Assembly (NCBI RefSeq): GCF_041429795.1
Contig: NZ_CP163424.1
Span: forward strand, 62,001-126,000
Direction of reading: 5' to 3'
Length of the DNA stretch: 64,000 nt
DNA from: Algimonas porphyrae
GTDB lineage: Bacteria > Pseudomonadota > Alphaproteobacteria > Caulobacterales > Maricaulaceae
Below the pieces are notes generated by a model. The model did no database searches. It was given only the letters and a program-made list of their open reading frames with translations, and was not told the origin of the DNA. The position numbers and the translations under genes are program-made. Shown piece by piece: positions 19,704 through 27,273 of the stretch. The stretch's first letter is position 1. Each line of letters starts with the position of its first letter.

Positions 19704-19834
19704 CTTTCGCAGTCTCACCGCCAGGCCGCTTATGATCATGCCTGCGGTTAATTATCGTTGTTCGATAAGTCTGCCACGCCAGATCGCCCGGCGCAATTCT
19801 TGAAATTCCGGGAAAACGCCCCATATGCTCCGGG

Positions 19835-20410
19835 ATGGGCAAAGACAGCGATTATACGAGCTATAGCGGTCACTATCTGATCGCGACCCCGGCCATGGGC
19901 GATCCACGCTTTCGCCAGACCGTGATCTTTCTCTGCGCCCATGATGCCTCTGGCGCGATGGGTCTGATCATCAATCGCGGCAAACAGGATCTCGTCATTT
20001 CCGACCTGCTCGACCATGTCGGGGTTAGCGGCGATGTCCGCGTCGCCGACGCGCCCGTGCTCGATGGCGGCCCCGTCGATATCGACCGGGGGTTCGTGCT
20101 GCATTCGGCGGACTGGTTCCGCGAAGACAGCTCGATGAAAGTGTCCGATACGCTCAGCCTGACCTCGACCAAGGATGTTCTGGAAGCGCTGGTGACAGAA
20201 TCCGCGCCTGAAAAAGCCATGCTGGCGGTCGGTTATGCCGGCTGGGGTCCCGGACAGCTGGAAGCGGAAATCGCGGACAATGCCTGGCTTGTCGTCGGCG
20301 GCGACGAAACCCTCGTCTTTGCTGACGATCTCGACGGGAAATGGGCACAAGCGCTTGCCCGCATGGGGATCAGTCCCGAACAGCTCTCGGCCTTTGGCGG
20401 ATCGGCCTGA
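19835..20410 (+). CDS. YqgE/AlgH family protein (UPF0301)
   Basis: 191 aa with the family's conserved features: YLIATPAMGDPRFRQTVIFLCAHD near the start, GAMGLIINRG, then GGPVDIDRGFVLHS and a VGYAGWGPGQLEAEI block, in usual order and length. AlgH in Pseudomonas affects alginate regulation, but the biochemical role is unknown. Divergent from the peroxiredoxin gene; its stop lies 8 bp from the end of the convergent TolB-like/TPR gene. Confidence 0.95.
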   Translation: MGKDSDYTSYSGHYLIATPAMGDPRFRQTVIFLCAHDASGAMGLIINRGKQDLVISDLLDHVGVSGDVRVADAPVLDGGPVDIDRGFVLHSADWFREDSSMKVSDTLSLTSTKDVLEALVTESAPEKAMLAVGYAGWGPGQLEAEIADNAWLVVGGDETLVFADDLDGKWAQALARMGISPEQLSAFGGSA

Positions 20411-20418
20411 AGTCGCAG

Positions 20419-22329
20419 CTAGCGACAGGAAAACTGCCCGTCAGAGCCATCCGTGCCCGGATCGGGTTGGCACAGATCGGGCCAGCCCAATGTCTGCCAC
20501 AGCATGACCAGTTCCTGTTCGTCGGCAAAAGCCGGGAAGTCCGGATGGCGTCTTAATTGTGTAGCCCCTTCATTGTAGGGGTTCCAAATGCCGGTCCAAG
20601 CGGGAAGCGCGTATCCAGGTGCCAGCGGGTAAAATTCGAAAAACAGGTCGGGGGCTCCGAAGTCGATGAATAATGCCAGCAGAATAATGTCGATCCGGGA
20701 GGTGTCATATCGTGCCAGCCCTTCAGCGAGCGTCAGTACCTTTTGTCGGGCATCGGCATCTCCGAGCCATCGGGCGTGTCCATAGAGGGCCCATAATTCT
20801 TCCGTCATAAGGCTTGAGAACTGCCGTCCGAACGCCTCATATCCGGCCATATGCATATCAAAAGCGTCTTGCGACCGACCTTCCGCAGCGGCGATTTCCG
20901 CATGTAAAAACGCAGCCGCGCCGTAATCGAGCGCCTGGGCACGATCCGCATAGACGCGCGCCTGATCGAACGCGCCCTGATACAGATGTATGAAGCCCAG
21001 ATTATAGAGTACGTCACCGCGCAGAGGGTCCAAGCGCTCTGCATCCTGTAGCGAAGTTTTTGCCTCGGAAGCCTTTCCCAGCACTAACTCGGTCAGGCCG
21101 TTATTGCTCGTGTAGACCAGAGTTTCGAAAAAGTCGTCCCCGAGCCTATTGGTGCCCTCGATGGCTGTTGCATAATTGCCTTGCTGCCAGTCCGCGCTGA
21201 GTAAGTAGAAACGCGCCGTCGCATTGTCGGGGTCATGGCCAAGCGCACGCAAACTGGCCCTGCGTGACGCAGCCAGATCATCGTCGAAATCGCTGTCGCT
21301 GACATAGCCGGTGCGGGCCAGATAGGCGCGGGCAATGTGAATCCAGGCTTCGGTAAAATCCGGGTCAAGCGCGGCAGATCTTTCGAAAAACGCAATGCTT
21401 CTGTCGATGGATCCGTCACCCCACAGATCATAGAGCGACTCACGGCCTTGCAGGAAGAGATCGTAGGCCTCGACATTGTCAGTCAACTGTTTGGCAATGC
21501 GTGTGTCCGGTGTGACGTTCAGAACGCCTTGCAGTTCTTCCGATATGGCGCGGGAAATCGTGTCCTGCAATTCGAAGACATTTTCCAGCGTGCCATTATA
21601 GGAGTCGGACCAGATCTGAACCCCGTCGGCGGCATCCAGCAGGGTTGCCGTGATCCGGACACGGTCGCCCTGTTTACGCACTGACCCCTCAAGAATATGC
21701 GCGACGCCGAGCGCACGACCGACGTCGGGAATGGCGTCGTCCCGGCCGCGGAAAGCGAAGGAGGATGTGCGGCCAATCACGCGCAAGTCCGGAATATTGG
21801 CGAGCGCGTTGAGTATTTCTTCCGCCATGCCATCCGAGAAATATTGCTGATCGCCCGTCGCACTCATGTCGCTGAAGGGCAGAACGGCAATCGATGTACC
21901 GGATAGGCGCTCCGCATTGTCAGCCGGAGTGGCGACGATACTGCCCACAGACTGACGAGACAGGAGCCACCCACTCACCATCAGAACGCCAATGATAAGT
22001 AGTCCGATCAGAATGACGATATCAGGACCATAGCGAGGTCGGGGTATGTCGCCAGACTCTCCAGCGCCCTCAGCGCGTCTGATCCCGTCCGGCGTGACGT
22101 CGAGAGCCCATGCGAGAACCAGTGCGACGGGGAAGCCCGCGATGAGGAGAACGGCTGCAGAACTGTCCAGCCAATCCGGCAGGTTGAGGGCCGGTGTCAT
22201 CACGGAAATGACCTGCATGGCGAGCCAGCCCGCAACCAGATAGAGGCCGGCCACCCGCAAGACGCGACGTCGTCTCAGTTCCGAGAGAAATGACTGCAAG
22301 AAGGGTCTCCGTTTGAACAACCCTACCAT
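20419..22329 (-). CDS. Membrane TolB-like/TPR protein
   Basis: 636 aa. Three predicted transmembrane helices lie at about 25-45, 58-78 and 102-122 (for example DIVILIGLLIIGVLMVSGWLL). After these comes a TolB-N/FlgO-like alpha-beta domain at about 145-280 (IAVLPFSDMSATGDQQYFSDG, ILEGSVRKQGDRVRI), then tetratricopeptide-like helices to the C-terminus. This layout is common in alphaproteobacteria, where the N-terminus is sometimes an adenylate cyclase or DNA-binding domain; here it is only membrane helices. Its C-terminal architecture matches the TIR protein at 35180-37189, so the two are architectural relatives. The function is unknown; a scaffold or signalling role is inference. Its last two residues before the stop include a Cys. 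Confidence 0.82.
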   Translation of the reverse strand: MVGLFKRRPFLQSFLSELRRRRVLRVAGLYLVAGWLAMQVISVMTPALNLPDWLDSSAAVLLIAGFPVALVLAWALDVTPDGIRRAEGAGESGDIPRPRYGPDIVILIGLLIIGVLMVSGWLLSRQSVGSIVATPADNAERLSGTSIAVLPFSDMSATGDQQYFSDGMAEEILNALANIPDLRVIGRTSSFAFRGRDDAIPDVGRALGVAHILEGSVRKQGDRVRITATLLDAADGVQIWSDSYNGTLENVFELQDTISRAISEELQGVLNVTPDTRIAKQLTDNVEAYDLFLQGRESLYDLWGDGSIDRSIAFFERSAALDPDFTEAWIHIARAYLARTGYVSDSDFDDDLAASRRASLRALGHDPDNATARFYLLSADWQQGNYATAIEGTNRLGDDFFETLVYTSNNGLTELVLGKASEAKTSLQDAERLDPLRGDVLYNLGFIHLYQGAFDQARVYADRAQALDYGAAAFLHAEIAAAEGRSQDAFDMHMAGYEAFGRQFSSLMTEELWALYGHARWLGDADARQKVLTLAEGLARYDTSRIDIILLALFIDFGAPDLFFEFYPLAPGYALPAWTGIWNPYNEGATQLRRHPDFPAFADEQELVMLWQTLGWPDLCQPDPGTDGSDGQFSCR

Positions 22330-22540
22330 GTCAGGAGAAAGGCGCCAGCCCTCTCATGATTGGGGTTCACGCAGCGAAGTGACGCATTCGCTGGGCCGAT
22401 CGGACCGTACCCATTATGCGTCCCGGTCACAGGGTTGCATGGAGACAGGGTTGGACGCCCTATCAGCGCCAGGTGCGACTGAATGTTACGCGCGTGAAAT
22501 TTTACCTCGTCAAACCGGAATATGGGATTATGAAAGTTTA

Positions 22541-22951
22541 GTGAGTGATTCCGACCCCAAATTCTGCGTCCTGCTGATTGACGACGATCCTTTCGAGGCC
22601 CGGACGGTCAACCGGATTTTCGGTGCGCTGACCGATGCCCCGTTCTATATCGCCTATGTTCAGAAATGCAGCGAGGCGATCGCCCTGCTCGATCACCGCC
22701 GGTTTGACCTCGTCCTGCTCGACAATCGTCTGTCGGAACGGATTTCGGCGCGCTTTTCCGTGCCAATCATCAAGGCCGCCATTGGACGTGCGCCACTGGC
22801 CATCATTTCCAGCGATACCTCGCCGACCTATCTGCAGGATCCGGCCACGCTCGGAGTCGATTTTATCGTCGACAAGTCCGAGATGATCACCTTCCTCAAA
22901 TCACAGCTTGGCGGTCTGCTGCATGGTGATGGGCAGCCCGTCCCCGCCTGA
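22541..22951 (+). CDS. Single-domain response regulator-like protein (first of a tandem pair)
   Basis: About 136 aa, consisting only of a receiver-like domain. It has the acidic pair in VLLIDDDPFEARTV, the phospho-acceptor Asp in FDLVLLDNRLS, a Ser/Thr position in ISSDTSP and Lys in FIVDKSE. No output domain follows. The GTG at 22541 is chosen because it aligns the protein with its paralogue at 23118; an in-frame opening back to 22313 would add 76 residues with no resemblance to anything and is probably not translated. The pair is about 40% similar by eye, so it arose by duplication. Phosphorylation partners are unknown; no histidine kinase is adjacent. Confidence 0.72.
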   Translation: MSDSDPKFCVLLIDDDPFEARTVNRIFGALTDAPFYIAYVQKCSEAIALLDHRRFDLVLLDNRLSERISARFSVPIIKAAIGRAPLAIISSDTSPTYLQDPATLGVDFIVDKSEMITFLKSQLGGLLHGDGQPVPA

Positions 22952-23052
22952 GGCCGGGTTCCGCGTCCTGTAGCGGCCAGTCGACCCACCAGCCTGTTAG
23001 CCTGCCTGCACGTCGGAACCACCACAGGGTCTGACGCGATGTCCCGACACCG

Positions 23053-23067
23053 TTAAATCTTTATTAG
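23053..23067. promoter_or_regulatory. Possible CtrA-type box upstream of second receiver gene
   Basis: TTAA-N7-TTAG, one mismatch from the CtrA consensus TTAA-N7-TTAA, located about 50 bp before the start at 23118. CtrA is the cell-cycle regulator of alphaproteobacteria. One imperfect site in an AT-rich leader is weak evidence. Confidence 0.3.
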
Positions 23068-23117
23068 CGTCTCCCCCGCAACTTTTATTCAGTTTAAATG
23101 ATTTGGGCGGGCGTGAG

Positions 23118-23639
23118 ATGGCTATCAAGGCGAACCGATTTTCCGTCCTGGTCATCGATGACGATCCTTATGAGACCCAATTCGTGGAACGGGCCCTGGC
23201 ACTGTCATCGTCGATCGATGGCCATGTCACCGCCGCAGCCGACTTTGCCGACGCGATGGCGCATCTTTCAGACCGCCGCTTCGATTTGATCCTGCTCGAT
23301 AATCGTCTGACACGGCGATTATCCGCTTTGCAAACGGTTCCGGCCATCAATACGATCCGCGGGACCATGCCCTTGGCCGTGCTGACTGCCGACACCTCCC
23401 CGCACTATCTGATCTGCCCCGAAAGTCTGGGCGTCGATTATATTGTCGACAAGATCGATCTGATCAAATTCATGCGTAGCTTCGCGGCGCGCAGCCTGAT
23501 CGGAATTACCTGCAACGCCTGTGAATTTGAGGGCATGCCGTCCTGCCCGAAAAATGGCGGGTTGGCCTATCCCGTCCCGATCGGGCGAGAGGCAGCGCGC
23601 CTGTCCCTGTTCGAAAACCGGACGTCGCTCGCCCTCTGA
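23118..23639 (+). CDS. Receiver-like protein with Cys-containing C-terminal tail (second of tandem pair)
   Basis: 173 aa. The receiver-like domain (about 1-130) keeps FSVLVIDDDPYETQFV, FDLILLDNRLT with the phospho-acceptor Asp, LTADTSP and YIVDKID. A 45-residue tail follows with three cysteines in ITCNACEFEGMPSCPKNGG, resembling a small metal-binding or redox motif; the first paralogue lacks it. Start at ATG 23118 with GGGCGTGAG just upstream. Role unknown; a phosphorylation-dependent adaptor is possible, with the tail giving partner specificity. Confidence 0.75.
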   Translation: MAIKANRFSVLVIDDDPYETQFVERALALSSSIDGHVTAAADFADAMAHLSDRRFDLILLDNRLTRRLSALQTVPAINTIRGTMPLAVLTADTSPHYLICPESLGVDYIVDKIDLIKFMRSFAARSLIGITCNACEFEGMPSCPKNGGLAYPVPIGREAARLSLFENRTSLAL

Positions 23640-23755
23640 GCCCGGCCGTCAATTCGGGTCTCCTCTTGCGTGAGCGCAGGCGACTTTACGCGCAGACCTG
23701 AAACTGACGACGGTTAGACGTTTGCGCGCGCGGTCGCATCCTCTATGGCGCCACC

Positions 23756-25267
23756 ATGACTTCGACAGATCTGCTTATCATCGGTGGCGGCATCAACGGT
23801 ACGGCCATCGCGCGGGACGCAGCGGGACGCGGCCTGTCGGTGATCTTGTGCGAAAAGGACGACCTCGCGCGGCATACAAGCTCGGCCTCCACCAAACTGA
23901 TTCATGGAGGACTACGCTATCTGGAATATTACGAATTCCGTCTGGTTCGCGAAGCGCTGATCGAGCGCGAAGTGCTGCTGCGGTCCGCGCCGCACATCAT
24001 CCGGCCCATGCGTTTCGTCCTGCCTTATGATCAGGGGCAGCGTCCGCAATGGATGTTGCGACTGGGTCTGTTTCTTTATGACAATCTGGGCGGGCGGGAG
24101 CTTCTGCCAGGCACCAAGACGGTCAATCTGCACAAGGCGCCGCATGATCAGGTGCTGGAGCCGCGTCTGAAAACCGGTTTCGAATATTCCGACTGCTGGG
24201 TCGAGGATGCGCGGCTGGTCGTGCTGAACGCCATAGATGCCGCCAATCGCGGAGCGGATATCCGCGTCGGTACGGCGGTCACGGCCCTGTCCCCGCATAA
24301 GGACGGCTACCGGGCAACCCTGTCCGACGGCGCGACGATTACCGCGCGCGGCATCGTGAATGCGGCGGGCCCATGGGTCGATGAGGTGCTGTTCAAGATC
24401 AAGCGCGACAGGAACGAGGCCGGGCTGCGCCTGATCAAGGGCAGTCACATCGTCACGAAACGTCTCTTCCCCGGCGACCATGCCTATATGTTCCAGAATG
24501 CCGACAACCGCATCATCTTCGCCATTCCCTATGAAGGCGACTACACGCTGATCGGCACGACAGACGTCCCGTGGGAGGCCGCGCCCGGCCCGATGGATAT
24601 TTCGCCCGAAGAAGTGGACTATCTCTGCAAGGCGGCGTCGGAATATTTCGCCCAGGATATTCACGCGAGCGATGTGGTGTGGAGCTATGCCGGTGTGCGC
24701 CCGCTTTATGATGACAAGTCCGAGAATGCTTCTGCCGTGACGCGCGACTATGTGCTCGATATTGATGAGTTCTCAGCAGCCCCGGACGGTGTCGAAACGA
24801 CGGATGAAGGGCGACCTGTCCTGTCCATCTATGGCGGCAAGATTACAACCTCGCGCAAGCTCGCCGAACATGCGCTGCAGAAGCTCTCGCCCTATTACGC
24901 GGAGGCGAGCGGCGACTGGACATCGGAGGCGCAACTGCCCGGAGGCGACATTCCGGCGGATGACTTTGAAGGTTTCTTCACGACGCAGGCCGCGCGCTAC
25001 CCGGACGTTCCCGCCGACATTCTGCGCCATCTCTGCCGGGCCTATGGCACGCGGATCACCCTGATATTGGGACAGGGGCCCAAGACGGATCTGGGTCTGC
25101 ATTTCGGCGCCCAGCTGACGGAAGCCGAGGCTCGCTATCTTTGCAATCATGAATGGGCGCGCCGTGCCGAAGACATTCTCTATCGACGGACCAAGCAGGG
25201 ATTGCACCTGAGCGCGCCTGAAAAACAGGTCTTTATAAACTGGTTTAACCAGCTTGCAGAGCTGTAA
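23756..25267 (+). CDS. glpD: Glycerol-3-phosphate dehydrogenase (aerobic, FAD-dependent)
   Basis: Oxidises sn-glycerol-3-phosphate to dihydroxyacetone phosphate and passes electrons to quinone at the inner membrane. The 503-aa protein begins with the FAD-binding motif LIIGGGINGTAIARDAAGRG, followed by the GlpD signature STKLIHGGLRYLEYYEF at about 46-62, GTTDVPWE near residue 265, and the C-terminal DAO_C domain. Length and order match family norms (~500). No glpK or glpF neighbour is visible, so it likely serves phospholipid-glycerol turnover or glycerol-3-phosphate uptake encoded elsewhere. Confidence 0.97.
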   Translation: MTSTDLLIIGGGINGTAIARDAAGRGLSVILCEKDDLARHTSSASTKLIHGGLRYLEYYEFRLVREALIEREVLLRSAPHIIRPMRFVLPYDQGQRPQWMLRLGLFLYDNLGGRELLPGTKTVNLHKAPHDQVLEPRLKTGFEYSDCWVEDARLVVLNAIDAANRGADIRVGTAVTALSPHKDGYRATLSDGATITARGIVNAAGPWVDEVLFKIKRDRNEAGLRLIKGSHIVTKRLFPGDHAYMFQNADNRIIFAIPYEGDYTLIGTTDVPWEAAPGPMDISPEEVDYLCKAASEYFAQDIHASDVVWSYAGVRPLYDDKSENASAVTRDYVLDIDEFSAAPDGVETTDEGRPVLSIYGGKITTSRKLAEHALQKLSPYYAEASGDWTSEAQLPGGDIPADDFEGFFTTQAARYPDVPADILRHLCRAYGTRITLILGQGPKTDLGLHFGAQLTEAEARYLCNHEWARRAEDILYRRTKQGLHLSAPEKQVFINWFNQLAEL

Positions 25268-25340
25268 CATACAATCTCGGAACATCCTTGCGATCTTTCC
25301 GTTAGTTTGGGGCAACTGACAGAAAAGAAAGGATTTTCAA

Positions 25341-25811
25341 ATGGATATCACAAATACACCGACACCCGGCGTTCTTACCAAAGAAGACACGATCGAGGAG
25401 CTGAACGATGTGACGCGCCTTATGATCGACAGCTTCAAAGGCTACCGCGAAGCCGCTGACGAAGCTGACGATAATTGGGCGCTGAAGAACGAATTCGACC
25501 AACGCGCCGAAGCGCGCTCGCGTCATATTGCATCGATTCAAAACTATGTCCGCGAACTGGGCGGCGAGCCATCAACGCATGGTACGGCGCGTGGTGCCGT
25601 CCACCGTGGCTGGATGAACTTCGCCAACATGTTCCGCGATGACGAAAAAGGTGCCATCGAATCCGTCGAAAACGGCGAGAGCTTCCTGGCCAACCGTATC
25701 GAAGACTGTCTGCAGGACGGTCAACTGGACGCGACGGGTCAGCAGCTACTGCAGACGGCTCATGCCGATGTCTGCGCTGCGGCCAACTATTACGACCGTA
25801 TCGACGGCTAA
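25341..25811 (+). CDS. PA2169/DUF2383 family four-helix protein
   Basis: 156 aa, acidic, predicted all-helical. The pattern EELNDVTRLMIDSFKGYREAADEADDNWALKNEF and the following GYREAA/RHIASIQNYVRELGGEP segments match the PA2169/DUF2383 ferritin-like family; many members are stress-associated, but the activity is unknown. A good Shine-Dalgarno (AAAGGA) sits 7-10 nt before ATG 25341. It is followed by a factor-independent terminator, so it is probably monocistronic. Confidence 0.8.
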   Translation: MDITNTPTPGVLTKEDTIEELNDVTRLMIDSFKGYREAADEADDNWALKNEFDQRAEARSRHIASIQNYVRELGGEPSTHGTARGAVHRGWMNFANMFRDDEKGAIESVENGESFLANRIEDCLQDGQLDATGQQLLQTAHADVCAAANYYDRIDG

Positions 25812-25845
25812 GTCCGTCAACGGCCCCGTCCGGCCGTTAATGATC

Positions 25846-25879
25846 AAGCCCGTTCCGCTCATCGCGGGGCGGGCTTTTT
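25846..25879 (+). terminator. Rho-independent terminator after the PA2169-like gene
   Basis: AAGCCCG (25846-25852) pairs with CGGGCTT (25870-25876), with further pairing inside (CCGC/GCGG) and five T at the end (25875-25879). The orientation fits plus-strand transcription from the PA2169-like gene. Confidence 0.85.
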
Positions 25880-25944
25880 CATGCGGGACAGGGCTGAATG
25901 CGCGTTCAGCGACACTGGCTGTTGGCGCCCTAACAGGCTGGACC

Positions 25945-26268
25945 CTAAAACAGGCCGGGTCTGAGCACGCGAACGTCGGAAATATTGACGATACCGATCC
26001 GGCGATCGAGCAGCTTCAGCATGGTCTGCAAGGCTGGCTTCAGCACATCTTCATCGCCGATGCAGATCAGCACCACCATATCGGTCGCTTCGGAAAGGTC
26101 CGTGCCGCGCGACCAGCGCGTCTGCCCGCCAAAACCGCTCATGGCGGGAACGACGGTCCAGCCCGTCGCGCCGGCATCTCGCAGCAGGTCTTCGGCGCGG
26201 CGCAGCGCCGGGCTCTCGATAATCAGCTCGAGGCGCAGCTTCTTATTATCGTCGTGACTGAACGGCAT
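25945..26268 (-). CDS. sbtB: SbtB-like P-II family protein
   Basis: 107-aa P-II-fold protein. LRLELIIESPALRRAEDLLRDAGATGWTVVPAMSGFGG follows the P-II beta-alpha-beta plan with the T-loop region near residue 45, and the C-terminal half (MVVLICIGDEDVLKPALQTML) closes the ferredoxin-like fold. It lacks the uridylylation site of GlnB. Directly 13 bp after sbtA on the same strand, it most likely is the nucleotide-sensing regulator of that bicarbonate transporter, as SbtB is in cyanobacteria; this is inferred from neighbourhood and fold. The cyanobacterial C-terminal Cys pair is absent. Confidence 0.82.
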   Translation of the reverse strand: MPFSHDDNKKLRLELIIESPALRRAEDLLRDAGATGWTVVPAMSGFGGQTRWSRGTDLSEATDMVVLICIGDEDVLKPALQTMLKLLDRRIGIVNISDVRVLRPGLF

Positions 26269-26281
26269 GATGGCAGGCTCC

Positions 26282-27259
26282 CTATCCGCTGAGCATGGAG
26301 GCGACGGCGATGTAGAGCGGGATACCGATCGCGATGTTGAAAGGGAAAGTCACGCCGAGCGAGAGGGTCAGATAGACGGACGGGTCGGATTCCGGCAGCG
26401 CAAGCCGCATTGCCGCCGGAACCGCAATATAGGACGCTGACGCCGACAGGACCATCAGCAGAGCCTTGTCCCCCGGTGGCAGGCCGATCAGCGTTCCAAT
26501 CAGGGCGGCGATCACGGCACCGATGAGGGGCATGTAGAGACCGAAGGCGATCGGCGCGAGTCCGAGCTTCCGCCAGCCCCGTCGCAAGCCACGCCCGGCA
26601 TTCAGCCCCATATCAAGCATGAACAGGCAGAGGATGCCTTGGAACGGGGCGGTAAAGAAGGCGGACAGGCGTTCATAGCCCTCTTCGCCGGCCACGGCCC
26701 CGATGATCAGCGCGCCGATCAGCACCACGATGGAGGCGTTCAGCAGCACTTCGCGCGCCAACTCGCCCTTATCACGCGCGACATCGTCCGCAGCATCGTT
26801 ACGGGCGCCACGCATGGCAAGCCAGAGCGCCGTGATGATAGCTGGCGTTTCCATGATCGCCGCGACAGCCACCAGATAGCCGGAAGACGGGATGCCCGCG
26901 ATCCGCAAGGCGTCGATCGCGGCTACGAAAGTTACGATTGAGATCGATCCGTAATGACCGGCGGTCGCGGCAGCGTCCGTCTTGGACAGACCGCTGGTCA
27001 CACGCAGCGCGGCATAGGCGATGAAGGGAAGACCGAAGGAGAGCACGGTAGCGGCGCCGAACACGGCGAAGACCTGCCCGTCCAAGGCGGTCTTGCTCAT
27101 CTCCACCCCGCCCTTGAGGCCGATCGCCATCATCAGATAGATGGCCAGACCCTTGGCGAAACTCTGCGGCACGGACATGGGGGATCGCAGCAAGGCCGCA
27201 AACAGGCCCAGGGCGAAAAACATCACCACGGGCGAGAACAGCGTATCAAGCGCGTTCAT
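26282..27259 (-). CDS. sbtA: SbtA-like sodium-dependent bicarbonate transporter
   Basis: 325 aa, about ten predicted transmembrane helices in two inverted halves. Conserved features include MSVPQSFAKGLAIYLMMAIGLKGGVEM near residue 28 and GLPPGDKALLMVLSASASYIAVPAAMRLALPESDPSVYLTLSLGVTFPFN in the second half, typical of the SbtA/DUF897 family. In cyanobacteria it imports bicarbonate with sodium. Heterotrophic relatives may serve anaplerotic carboxylation or pH homeostasis. It lies 14 bp after the APC permease gene, third in a run nhaA-APC-sbtA-sbtB. Confidence 0.9.
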   Translation of the reverse strand: MNALDTLFSPVVMFFALGLFAALLRSPMSVPQSFAKGLAIYLMMAIGLKGGVEMSKTALDGQVFAVFGAATVLSFGLPFIAYAALRVTSGLSKTDAAATAGHYGSISIVTFVAAIDALRIAGIPSSGYLVAVAAIMETPAIITALWLAMRGARNDAADDVARDKGELAREVLLNASIVVLIGALIIGAVAGEEGYERLSAFFTAPFQGILCLFMLDMGLNAGRGLRRGWRKLGLAPIAFGLYMPLIGAVIAALIGTLIGLPPGDKALLMVLSASASYIAVPAAMRLALPESDPSVYLTLSLGVTFPFNIAIGIPLYIAVASMLSG

Positions 27260-27273
27260 GGCTGCGGGCGGCC

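Noticed and set aside
22313-22540. N-terminal extension of the first receiver protein
   Set aside because: The 76 extra residues have no resemblance to anything and the paralogue begins directly at the receiver domain.
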